A DNA stretch of 56,748 nucleotides. It comes from Phreatobacter sp. GTDB lineage: Bacteria > Pseudomonadota > Alphaproteobacteria > Rhizobiales > Phreatobacteraceae. The DNA is taken from NCBI RefSeq assembly GCF_022843985.1, contig NZ_JALHMP010000028.1:1-56748 (forward strand), in the 5' to 3' direction. The notes below the pieces were generated by a model. That model worked only from the letters and a program-made list of their open reading frames with translations, was not told where the DNA came from and did not search any database. The position numbers and the translations under genes are program-made. This document shows positions 1 to 7,685 of this stretch, piece by piece (within the stretch, counting starts at the first letter, position 1; each line of letters starts with the position of its first letter).

Positions 1-118
1 TCAGACGCTACGCAACGTGAATAGCTACGCGTCTGCCCACGCCGCTCAACCCGCCCGACAGGGCCAAACCAACCGCCGGGACGAACTCAAGGCTGGATAG
101 AAACTGGGGGCAACGTCA
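1..118 (+). mobile_element. Right-end remnant of an IS3-family element
   Basis: This stretch aligns throughout, with scattered mismatches, to 6885-6999, the right end of the IS3-family element at 4345-6999. It ends in the same GGGCAACGTCA terminus at 118. It includes the short tail after the transposase gene, and the rest of the copy lies left of the window. The two copies differ at many positions, so they are not a recent duplication. The next base begins coding sequence of the GGDEF-EAL gene, so this is an insertion junction. Confidence 0.8.
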
Positions 119-231
119 CCGCCGCTCTGTCGGGAGCGGAGATTGCCTCCGAAATCGTAAGCCTTTCGCGTAACGTCGAACTGCTTACAGCGGCAGCGGA
201 GGAATTTGTCGCTCTCCAGACCGAAGGGTCA

Positions 232-2985
232 ATGCTGTCCGCTCAAGTGCAATCCGATCCGTCTTTTCGACGAATTGTCATGCTTTCGAATGAAATAGTT
301 TCGACGGCCTCCAAGCTCAACGATCTGATCGCAACGAAGTACCAGCCCGCCAGGGAGGCTGCAGAGCATTCATTCCAGAACATGACGTCTGGCCTGATCG
401 TCGTGTTGTTGGTGGGATACGTGTCGCTCATCATGATCCCCCTTTGGCGACGAATGCATGAGGAAGCCGCCCGTTTTAAAGCCATGTCCGCCGAGGTATG
501 GAAGCTATCAACGGTCGCTCACAGGACAACGAACATCGTCATCCTGACGGATGTGGAAGGGCGCATTGAATGGACAAACAGCTCGTTTGAGAGGATCAGC
601 GGCTATTCGCTCACAGAGGTCCGCGGTCGGAAGCCGGGGTCCTTCCTTCAGTTCGAAGAGACTGACCAATCGACGGTCGATCGGATCAGAGAGGCGGTTC
701 GCGCCAAACGACCGGTTCAGGCCGAACTGCTGAACCGATCCAAGGCCGGCCAAGCATACTGGCTCAACCTAGACATTCAACCGCTCCATAGCGAAGGTGG
801 CGAACACATCGGCTTTATGGCCATCGAAAGTGATATTACAGAATTAAAACGAGTGACAACTGATCTATTACGGAAAAATTTTGACCTCGCGGTGATGTCA
901 GAGCTTGCCTGCATCGGTGAATGGGTTTTGGATCTTCAGAAGAACAGTGTCTATTGGTCGAGACAAGTGCGTCGCATTCACGAGGTCGATGAGGGGTATA
1001 TCCCGACATTTGAAGCTGCAGTGGCCTTCTATCCCGTGCACGTCCGCCAACGACTGACCAGTGGTTTAGAATCCTGCATTGCGACCAAGGGTTCTTGGGA
1101 GTGCGAACTGCCGTTCTTGACTGCAAAAGGTAACGATCGTTGGGTGCGTGTTTACGCGACTGCCATCGAAGAGAAGGGGAGCGTTACTAAGCTCATCGGC
1201 GCGTTCCAAGACATAACCGACATTGTCCGCTCCCGCTCGGATCTCGAGATTTCTAGCCGCCGACTTGAAATGGCTGCTGAAGGCGCGTCGATCGGTCTAT
1301 GGGAGTGGGACGTTGCAAGCAAAAGGCTATGGGTTCACCCTAAATGGTGGACCCATCTCGGGTTCGACGAACCCGGCGGCGCGTCGCCAATTACTATTGA
1401 TGATCTGATCATCCATCCGGACGATCTGCGATCAGTGGTCGATAATCGTACCCGCTTTCTCCAAAATGGGGCGGCCCAGCTTACAAATGAGTTCCGCCAA
1501 CGGGATGTGAACGGAGTTTGGCGATGGGTTTCGTCGACTGGGCGGGCGACTGCTTTCGACAAGCAGGGGAGGCCTTTGCGAGTATCAGGTGTTTATGTGG
1601 ACATTCACGAACGAAAGTTGGCCGCCGAACGGGCTCAGTTCGCTGCCTCCCATGACCACTTGACTGGACTAATGAACCGAGCCGAGTTTGTCCGCCAGAT
1701 CGATGCGCGAATCGCGCGCAGGCAGAATGCAGATGATACTTTTGCAGTTCTTGCCATTGATCTCGACCGTTTCAAGTACGTGAACGACTCTTTCGGCCAC
1801 GCCGCTGGCGACGCAGTCCTGGCGGGCGTTGCAAGTAGGCTCCGGGCGATCCTGCGCGAGGCGGACATCCTTGCCCGTCTTGGGGGGGATGAGTTCGCGA
1901 TCATTGTGGACGGAAGAGAGAACTGTCGTGAGAGGTGCGCGGCAGTTGCAGCCCGAATTCTCAACGAAATCAGGCGCGACTATGTCCATGAGGGCAAAAA
2001 TCTTCAGATTGGCGCGAGTGTTGGTATAGCTGTTGCGGATGAAAATACCGTAGATCATGAGACGCTGATGCGTGCTGCTGATACGGCACTCTATGCCGTT
2101 AAGGAGAGCGGTAAGAACAGCTACCGCTTTTTCGACCAAGAGCTGGCCTTCAGAGCGCAGGAACGGCGCGACATTGAGGCGGATCTGCGCTTCGCACAAG
2201 ATCGCGGAGAGTTCGAGCTGCACTTCCAGCCGCAGGTTGACCTGGTGTCCCGCCAATACACATCCTTCGAGGCGCTTATTCGCTGGCGCCATCCGCATCG
2301 CGGCCTCGTATCGCCGGACTTATTTATTCCCATCGCGGAGGAAACGGGCCTGATCGTATCGATAGGCCAGTGGGTTATTGAGGAAGCCTGCAGAATCGCT
2401 GCCCATTGGCCAGAGCCTTTACCGGTATCGATCAATCTATCGGCCGCGCAACTAGGACGGAGTGATCTGTTAGCCATTGTGACACAAGCTCTCTTGCAAA
2501 CAAATCTTCATGCACATCGGCTGGAGATCGAGATGACAGAGTCGGTGTTCATGAATAAAGACGACACGCTTCTACGTGACATTCTTCAACTGCACGACCT
2601 AGGCGTACGGTTGGCCCTCGATGATTTCGGCACCGGCTATTCGTCACTCGGATATCTTCATAAACTGCCTTTCGACAAAATTAAAATCGATAAGAGCTTC
2701 ATCGCCGATATCGCAACAAGCGCGCAGTCCGCCGCGATTATCTGTGCGATCGTCAACTTGGCGCGGAGCCTGGGGATCGAAACGACCGCCGAGGGCATCG
2801 AGACCGAAGAACAGGCGAGCTTGGTGCTAGCCGCCGGCTGCGCGATTGGCCAAGGATTTCTGTTCTCGCCACCAGTGCCAGAGGGTGAGGTCTTCACAGA
2901 CGACCGGCTCACGACAGCAAATGGGGCCTTGCCCAACCGAACGCGTCGCCGTGCCGATTCAAATCGAGTTGGGGGGCTGAGCTAA
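232..2985 (+). CDS. PAS-GGDEF-EAL membrane c-di-GMP enzyme, N-terminally truncated by an IS
   Basis: A bifunctional cyclic-di-GMP cyclase/phosphodiesterase by domain content. From the first Met (232) there is a short extracytoplasmic remnant, one membrane segment (about 53-71), three PAS-like sensor domains (about 90-210, 220-340, 350-465), a GGDEF domain with intact GGDEF at 551-555 and an RxxD inhibitory site at 542-545, and an EAL domain with EAL at 680-682 plus the ESV, DDFG and AEGIE type motifs. Both halves look catalytically complete. The frame is open from base 25, across the IS end at 118/119, but has no ATG before 232. The original start, first membrane helix and most of the periplasmic sensor are therefore missing, probably displaced by the IS. 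No good ribosome site precedes 232. The stop overlaps the next start (TAATG), so the two were probably co-translated. Whether the remnant is expressed is unknown. Confidence 0.85.
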   Translation: MLSAQVQSDPSFRRIVMLSNEIVSTASKLNDLIATKYQPAREAAEHSFQNMTSGLIVVLLVGYVSLIMIPLWRRMHEEAARFKAMSAEVWKLSTVAHRTTNIVILTDVEGRIEWTNSSFERISGYSLTEVRGRKPGSFLQFEETDQSTVDRIREAVRAKRPVQAELLNRSKAGQAYWLNLDIQPLHSEGGEHIGFMAIESDITELKRVTTDLLRKNFDLAVMSELACIGEWVLDLQKNSVYWSRQVRRIHEVDEGYIPTFEAAVAFYPVHVRQRLTSGLESCIATKGSWECELPFLTAKGNDRWVRVYATAIEEKGSVTKLIGAFQDITDIVRSRSDLEISSRRLEMAAEGASIGLWEWDVASKRLWVHPKWWTHLGFDEPGGASPITIDDLIIHPDDLRSVVDNRTRFLQNGAAQLTNEFRQRDVNGVWRWVSSTGRATAFDKQGRPLRVSGVYVDIHERKLAAERAQFAASHDHLTGLMNRAEFVRQIDARIARRQNADDTFAVLAIDLDRFKYVNDSFGHAAGDAVLAGVASRLRAILREADILARLGGDEFAIIVDGRENCRERCAAVAARILNEIRRDYVHEGKNLQIGASVGIAVADENTVDHETLMRAADTALYAVKESGKNSYRFFDQELAFRAQERRDIEADLRFAQDRGEFELHFQPQVDLVSRQYTSFEALIRWRHPHRGLVSPDLFIPIAEETGLIVSIGQWVIEEACRIAAHWPEPLPVSINLSAAQLGRSDLLAIVTQALLQTNLHAHRLEIEMTESVFMNKDDTLLRDILQLHDLGVRLALDDFGTGYSSLGYLHKLPFDKIKIDKSFIADIATSAQSAAIICAIVNLARSLGIETTAEGIETEEQASLVLAAGCAIGQGFLFSPPVPEGEVFTDDRLTTANGALPNRTRRRADSNRVGGLS

Positions 2986-4076
2986 TGCTGCAGGACGGCT
3001 TCGATGAAATCATTAGCACTATTGATGCTGTCGGCGACAGCTCTAAGCGGCACGATATTGCGCTGGTGATCGCCAACATATTCGCCAATACACCATATAG
3101 ATTATCAGCGGATCGCGTATCTGTGCTCGATAACGTATTACTTTATATGATTGATAGTTTAGACGATTGTACACGTTCCGTTATCGCAAATAAATTGGCT
3201 CAGATCGACACGGTGCCTATCGGCGTTATGAAGCGTCTTGCGAACGACGTCTGGCCCGATGTCTTCACGCCCGTTCTCCTCCACGCGCGCTGCCTTGATG
3301 GCAATTACCTCACAGAGCGGGCACTTTCGGCTACCGAGCGACATCTGCTTGTCATCGCTGATCGCGCTAACCTTATCGAGCTTGTAACTGACGCGCTAAT
3401 CAGTCGGGCGTTGCCTGCAGTGCTACATCGCGTTGCCATCAATCCTGGCGCGCGCATGACCCAAGCCGGTTTTGCTAAATTGGTCGAACACGCGTCAGGC
3501 GATGACGCTTTAGCCAGGGCCATTTCGGATCGCCCGGACCTTCCACGCAATCTTCATCTGAGGCTGATCGCGACCGCATCTGCTAAATTACCATTGTGCG
3601 ACAACAACGAAGCTGTACTTCAGCCAAAAATATTCCGCCGCGCTGGGCGCGATGATGCCAAGAAAATCACCGCCGACCAAACGTTAGATCTTAAAGCGCG
3701 CGCTGCAGCCCACGCGGAGTGCATAGCGCTTGCGTCCCAAGGCGCCTTAGACGATGCGGCAGTCGCAGCGTTTGCTTTGGCTCGGGATGGTGTGAGGGTG
3801 CGCGCGGCTTTGGTCGTTCTTGGCCACCTCAACCCCGAGGCAATCGATAGCCTCTTTCTGCAGTCCCGAACTGACGGTTTGATCGTTCTCGGTCGCGCAC
3901 TGGGTTTGTCATGGACGACAATGCGCGCGGTCCTCCTCCTGCGTGAAGCCGGGGGGCATACTGCATTGGTAATGGAGAGATCGGCGTTCGCATTCGAACG
4001 ACTTACCCCTGACACCGCACGCATGGCACTGGCAATCCAGCGAAGGCGATCGCACGAGTCAATCGCATGCGAATAG
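2985..4076 (+). CDS. DUF2336 domain protein
   Basis: A 363-residue, mostly helical protein with no signal peptide or membrane segment. The central part (about 110-210) carries the DUF2336 pattern, with the HLLVIADR and NPGARM stretches followed by regularly spaced Ala/Leu-rich helices that resemble HEAT-like repeats. DUF2336 is a mainly alphaproteobacterial family without an established biochemical function. The start ATG shares one base with the stop of the GGDEF-EAL gene, which implies translational coupling and suggests, without proving, a role in the same signalling pathway. Codon use matches the GGDEF-EAL gene and is less GC-biased than the core genome to the right. Confidence 0.75.
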   Translation: MLQDGFDEIISTIDAVGDSSKRHDIALVIANIFANTPYRLSADRVSVLDNVLLYMIDSLDDCTRSVIANKLAQIDTVPIGVMKRLANDVWPDVFTPVLLHARCLDGNYLTERALSATERHLLVIADRANLIELVTDALISRALPAVLHRVAINPGARMTQAGFAKLVEHASGDDALARAISDRPDLPRNLHLRLIATASAKLPLCDNNEAVLQPKIFRRAGRDDAKKITADQTLDLKARAAAHAECIALASQGALDDAAVAAFALARDGVRVRAALVVLGHLNPEAIDSLFLQSRTDGLIVLGRALGLSWTTMRAVLLLREAGGHTALVMERSAFAFERLTPDTARMALAIQRRRSHESIACE

Positions 4077-4344
4077 TCAGACACCTAACCGTGGGGTTCC
4101 TGTTTCGACGGGCTAAGGCACGTTGATCAAAAAAGCGGAGGGTCATTTAGTTCGTGAGCAGGAATACATGCGGAACTGGACCGCAGCGCGAGGCACCCTA
4201 TAGGTTTTCTTGATAGTAGCAGCGTCATCGTTCCGGGTCTTGATCAAGTTAGCCTGAGCAGCCCTCACGAGGTCCGGTCCTGTCTGCCCGACTCTGAATG
4301 GCGGCTATTCGCACGCACTATGGATTCAGTCGCTGAGACGAAGC
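4077..4344. other. Gap between the DUF2336 gene and the IS, no gene seen
   Basis: This interval holds no convincing reading frame, RNA gene or terminator. It ends at the left inverted repeat of the IS3-family element. The bases next to the two IS ends (AGC on the left, GCT on the right) do not form a clear 3-4 bp target duplication, so the flanks may have been rearranged since insertion. Confidence 0.5.
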
Positions 4345-4356
4345 TGACGTTGCCCC
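4345..4356 (+). repeat. Left terminal inverted repeat of the IS3-family element
   Basis: TGACGTTGCCCC, the exact reverse complement of 6988-6999. It fixes the left border of the element. Confidence 0.88.
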
Positions 4357-4408
4357 TCTGGGCTAATCCAGTTTGAAGTTCGTTCTGGCCCATCGAGAGG
4401 ACCAGAAC

Positions 4409-4732
4409 ATGAGGCGCAGCCGTTTTACGGAAGAGCAGATCATCGGCATCCTGAAGGAGCACGAGGCCGGGGTGCCGGTCTCGGACCTCTGCCGCAAGCA
4501 CGGGGTCAGCGACGCCAGCATCTACAAGTGGAAATCGCGCTTCGGCGGGATGGACGTGTCCGAGGCCAAAAGGCTGCGGGCACTCGAGGACGAGAACGCG
4601 AAGCTGAAGCGCATGCTGGCCGACGCGATGTTGGACAACGTCGCGCTGAAGGATCTGCTGGGAAAGAATGTATGGTCCGCCCCGTCGTTGCAAGGTTCTT
4701 TGGAGCATTCTGACGGTCGACAGTTTGCGTAA
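4409..4732 (+). pseudogene. IS3-family orfA (HTH protein), 3' end replaced by the nested IS
   Basis: The first 86 or so codons encode a typical IS3 OrfA: an HTH_Tnp_1 domain beginning MRRSRFTEEQII, then a leucine-zipper-like helix ending in DLLGKN. From about 4669 the frame runs into the end of the nested element and adds some 20 unrelated residues before stopping at 4732. The normal end of orfA, which overlaps orfB and carries the programmed frameshift in this family, is therefore lost. I chose ATG 4409 over an upstream TTG at 4373 because family members start at this MRRSRF sequence. Confidence 0.8.
4672..4686 (+). repeat. Subterminal inverted repeat of the IS110-family element (transposase 3' side)
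   Basis: ATGGTCCGCCCCGTC, the exact reverse complement of 6005-6019. It lies 2-3 nt inside the element end. Confidence 0.85.
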
Positions 4733-4910
4733 ATGTATCCGGCCTCTCGCGAGTGGGCTGCTGTTGCAGCCAGGCCATGATGAGATCCGCGCACACCGTT
4801 CCCAATAAATGGTTCGGGCTCAAACCCGCTTTTTTGCAGAGGGCTTACGGCATGCCGATCGACTGTCTCGTCATCACTCCTCGAGCCTCGCAATCTGTCG
4901 GCAGGAACGC
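4687..4910 (-). ncRNA. Candidate bridge-RNA region of the IS110/IS1111-type element
   Basis: These 224 nt lie between the transposase stop and the inverted repeat and contain no plausible gene. In IS1111-group elements the guide (bridge) RNA is known to come from the non-coding region downstream of the transposase. Hairpin potential is visible: GGCTGC-TGTT-GCAGCC at 4756-4771 and a CGGG/CCCG stem at 4815-4828. I have not folded the sequence or matched its loops to donor and target, so the call rests on position and family knowledge. Confidence 0.45.
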
Positions 4911-5960
4911 TCAGGCGAAGGCGGGATCAACCCGCTCGTAGAGCGTCCCCGGACGGTTGATGATCGCCCAGGCTATGCGGGCGATCTTGTTCGCCAATGC
5001 AACGACCACCTTGTTGGCATGCATGCGGCGCTGGAGTTGGTCGAGCCAGACGCCAAGCCGATTTCGCGTGCGGTCAAGATGCAGCACACACGACCGTGCT
5101 CCGTGGATCAACAGGCGTCGAACGTAGCCATTGCCGCGCTTGCTGATGCCCCTGAGTGTCGTCTTGCCACCGGTCGAGTATTGCCGAGGCACGAGTCCGA
5201 GCCAGGCCGCGAGATCGCGGGCCTTCTGGAACTGACGGCCATTGCCAACGGCTGCGAGCAGAGCGCTAGCACCAAGAGGACCGATACCCGGCACGGTGAG
5301 CAGCCGCCTGGCCACATCGTCGCGATCAACAAGTGCCTCGATCTCTCGGGTAACCTCATCGATCCGGCCTTCCAGCCGCATCAGGTCCTCAAACAGCTCG
5401 GCCAGGAGGCGCCGAATCGGCACCGATAACCCATTGCTCTCGTCTCCGACCACCCGCGGTAGATCGAGCTTGAAGACACCCGCGCCCTGCCTGATTGCGA
5501 CACCATACTCGATGCAGAAGGCACGCATTTGGCTGATCATGCGTGTCCGCTGCTTCACCATCATGTCCCTTGCCCGGTGCAGAGCTTGGATATCGATCTG
5601 CTCGACCGACTTCACTTCGACGAACCGCATCGTCGGTCGTGTCACGGCCTCAGCGATCGCCTCCGCATCCAGCGTGTCGTTCTTGTTCGACTTTAGGTAC
5701 GGCTTCACGAATTGCGCCGGGATGATGCGCACGGTGTGACCGAGGGATCGGATCGTCCGCGCCAGCCACTGCGAGCCGGCGCACGCCTCCATTCCGACGA
5801 TTGCAGGCTCGGCCCGTTCAAAGAATTGCAGCAGCGTCTCGCGACGGAATCGAACCCGCTGGGTCGGCTTACCACTCGCGTCGACACCCACGACGTGGAA
5901 GATGTTCTTCCCGATATCGACGCCATAAACATGCGCATCACGTGGCTTGTTGCAAAGCAT
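4911..5960 (-). CDS. IS110-family DEDD transposase
   Basis: A 349-residue transposase of full family length. The N-terminal RuvC-like domain shows the DEDD set: Asp15 in VDIGK, Glu58 in GMEAC, and Asp95/Asp98 in NDTLDAEAIAEA. The C-terminal Tnp20 domain shows the VPGIGPLGASALLA helix-hairpin-helix region and the nucleophile candidate Ser262 in QYSTGGK. All expected catalytic positions are present, so it could be active. Only about 60 nt separate its start from the element's 5' end. The enzyme class uses an RNA guide to recombine circular donor DNA into a target without target duplication. Confidence 0.92.
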   Translation of the reverse strand: MLCNKPRDAHVYGVDIGKNIFHVVGVDASGKPTQRVRFRRETLLQFFERAEPAIVGMEACAGSQWLARTIRSLGHTVRIIPAQFVKPYLKSNKNDTLDAEAIAEAVTRPTMRFVEVKSVEQIDIQALHRARDMMVKQRTRMISQMRAFCIEYGVAIRQGAGVFKLDLPRVVGDESNGLSVPIRRLLAELFEDLMRLEGRIDEVTREIEALVDRDDVARRLLTVPGIGPLGASALLAAVGNGRQFQKARDLAAWLGLVPRQYSTGGKTTLRGISKRGNGYVRRLLIHGARSCVLHLDRTRNRLGVWLDQLQRRMHANKVVVALANKIARIAWAIINRPGTLYERVDPAFA

Positions 5961-6004
5961 GGCACTTCTCCCTCGGTTGCGACCTCAGCAGAATGAGGCG
6001 GAGA

Positions 6005-6019
6005 GACGGGGCGGACCAT
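6005..6019 (+). repeat. Subterminal inverted repeat of the IS110-family element (transposase 5' side)
   Basis: GACGGGGCGGACCAT, the exact reverse complement of 4672-4686. It is followed by a 7-8 nt tail before IS3 sequence resumes at about 6028. Confidence 0.85.
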
Positions 6020-6026
6020 CCCATTA

Positions 6027-6886
6027 GTGGTGACGCCCGCGGCCGAGCGGAGAGCTGTCGCCCACCTCATGGACGCCCATGGGATGAGCGAACGGCGGGC
6101 GTGTAAAGCCACCGGCTTTTGCCGCATGACCATGAGGTACAAAACCGCGCGGGGGGATGACGCCTCACTGCGCGAGCGCATGAAGGCCATCGCCCGGGAG
6201 CGGCGACGGTTCGGCTACCGGCGTCTGCATGTGCTGCTCCGACGCGAAGGCTTCGAGGTCAACCACAAGCGGCTGTTCCGGCTGTACCGCGAGGAGCGGC
6301 TCACAGTTCGCCGGCGAGGCGGCCGGAAGCGGGCGATCGGGACGCGGGCGCCGATGATGATCCCGCTGCGACCGAAAGAGCGCTGGTCGCTGGAATTGGT
6401 CGCTCCGCGCCCGCCTTCGGCTGCGTCGCCGACCAGATGACCGACGGCAGGCGCTTCCGGATCCTGGCGATCGTCGACGACTGCACCCGCGAGTGCCTGG
6501 CACTGGTGGCGGACACGTCGTTGTCGGGTGTGAGGGTTGCTCGCGAGCTCGACAGGCTGCTGGCAGAGCGCGGCAGGCCGAAGATGATCGTGAGCGACAA
6601 TGGCAGCGAGCTGACCTCCAACGCCATCCTGGCCTGGGCTGATGCGGCGAGGGTCGAGTGGCACTACATCGCGCCCGGCAAGCCGATGCAGAATGGCTTC
6701 ATCGAAAGCTTCAACGGCCGCCTGCGGGACGAGTTGTTGAACGAGACGCTGTTCTCCAGCCTCGCCCAGGCCAGAGCCGCACTCTTGCGGTGGCAGCTCG
6801 ACTACAACACCACAAGGCCATAGTCGAAGCTCGGATGGCAGACGCCGATGGACTTCGCGGCCAGATTCCACCGGCGGCGGGACTAG
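6027..6886 (+). pseudogene. IS3-family orfB (DDE integrase), frameshifted and nonsense-mutated
   Basis: OrfB sequence resumes right after the nested element at VTPAAERRAVAHL, with the HTH_21 region and then the rve integrase core. The first frame runs to 6440 and ends in unrelated residues after RWSLELV, where about 25 extra bases appear to break the frame. The rest is read in another frame from 6437: first Asp in IVDDCTRE, second in SDNGSE, and the Glu in FIESFNG. A TAG at 6821-6823 then replaces the His codon of the usual TRPHS motif. Residues similar to the family C-terminus (SKLGWQTPMDFA) continue to a second stop at 6886. The gene is not expected to give an active transposase. Confidence 0.85.
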
Positions 6887-6987
6887 ACGCTACGCCTCGC
6901 CAATGGCTCCGCGTCGGGCCACGGCGCTCAACCCACCCGAGGGGGCCAAACCAGCCGCCGGAACGAACTCAAAGCTGGATAAAGCCC

Positions 6988-6999
6988 GGGGCAACGTCA
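6988..6999 (+). repeat. Right terminal inverted repeat of the IS3-family element
   Basis: GGGGCAACGTCA, the exact reverse complement of 4345-4356. The same terminus closes the remnant at 1-118. Confidence 0.88.
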
Positions 7000-7025
7000 G
7001 CTATTTTGCTATCGGATTGTTGCCT

Positions 7026-7457
7026 CTATTCCCAGAACTCGTTGCGGATGGCGGCAACCTCGCCGGGAGCACGCTCTTCGCATCCCACGAAGGTGAAGGC
7101 GAGGCCTGGGCCACCGTCTCCGCCCGACAAGAGAAAATGACGAGGGAGCTCGGTCGTACCTGCATCCGAAGTGACAAGGCCGAAGCGCCGGATAACATCC
7201 GTCTCGTCGAGAGCCAAGGTGAGCCATTCCGTCGTTCGGCCATGGAGCACGTAGGCTTGCTCATCGTCGAAAACGACATGGAAAACGAAGATCGGCGGCG
7301 ACACCGGCTGGTGCTGAAGAATGCCACTTTTCAGTATCCAGACCGATCGGTTGTTGGTCCCGGTATAGCGGGCTGCCCGATCGGCGCATTCGATCTCCGG
7401 CGTATGGGCCGCTGAAGGGTTCATGCCGAGCAACAACAACAAGGCCGCGATCGGCAT
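7026..7457 (-). CDS. Small exported protein of unknown function
   Basis: 143 residues starting at ATG 7457. The first 17 residues (MPIAALLLLLGMNPSAA) form a signal peptide with likely cleavage before HTPEIEC. An upstream TTG would add 35 residues ahead of the signal sequence and was rejected. The mature part has two cysteines (in IECADRAARY and FVGCEER), which could pair in the periplasm. I do not recognise the family. It is divergent from the winged-helix regulator gene, with about 230 nt between them, so that regulator could control it. The stop lies only 26 nt from the IS3-family right end. Confidence 0.6.
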   Translation of the reverse strand: MPIAALLLLLGMNPSAAHTPEIECADRAARYTGTNNRSVWILKSGILQHQPVSPPIFVFHVVFDDEQAYVLHGRTTEWLTLALDETDVIRRFGLVTSDAGTTELPRHFLLSGGDGGPGLAFTFVGCEERAPGEVAAIRNEFWE

Positions 7458-7659
7458 TATCAGGGGTTGCCATCCACACTTGCCCACGTGTTCGGATGAG
7501 CGGCCGTCGCGTGCCGCGGCGCCGCGGTGGAGGCGGGAGATGCTGAAGGGGTTCGACTGCAAGCCGGCCTCCCGTCACCGTTGGTGATGGAACGCCGATC
7601 ACATCTGCTCAATGCGCGGGCCAAATCCTGAAGAGCAGATGCACGATCGCTGAAAAAAT

Positions 7660-7671
7660 GCTGAAATCAGC
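7660..7671. promoter_or_regulatory. Possible operator between divergent genes
   Basis: GCTGA-AA-TCAGC, an inverted repeat with 5-bp arms, preceded by another GCTGAAA at 7649-7655. It lies just upstream of the regulator start and in the shared region with the exported-protein gene, where an autoregulatory site would be expected. It is short enough to be chance. Confidence 0.25.
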
Positions 7672-7685
7672 CTCTTGAACGATGC

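Larger units (their letters stand above)
4669..6027 (-). mobile_element. IS110-family element, IS1111-like group, nested in the IS3 element
   Basis: It carries one DEDD transposase gene on the minus strand and 15-bp perfect subterminal inverted repeats (4672-4686 and 6005-6019). Outside these repeats are unequal tails of about 2-3 nt on the transposase 3' side and 7-8 nt on the 5' side. Subterminal repeats with unequal tails, plus the longer non-coding region downstream of the transposase, fit the IS1111 group. Ends were placed by comparison with the expected uninterrupted orfA/orfB junction and are accurate to about 2 nt. No target duplication is evident, as expected for the family. Confidence 0.85.
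4345..6999 (+). mobile_element. IS3-family element, interrupted by an IS110/IS1111-type element
   Basis: It is bounded by perfect 12-bp inverted repeats, TGACGTTGCCCC at 4345-4356 and its complement at 6988-6999. Inside are an orfA-like HTH gene and an orfB DDE integrase gene in the usual order, which place it in the IS3 family, probably near the IS407-like elements. About 1.36 kb of a second element is inserted where orfA ends and orfB begins. orfB also has a frameshift region and a nonsense codon, so this copy should be unable to move itself. A diverged right end of the same type lies at 1-118. Confidence 0.88.

Noticed and set aside
4340-7004. Target-site duplication around the IS3-family element
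   Set aside because: The flanking bases (AAGC and GCTA) do not give a direct 3-4 bp repeat.
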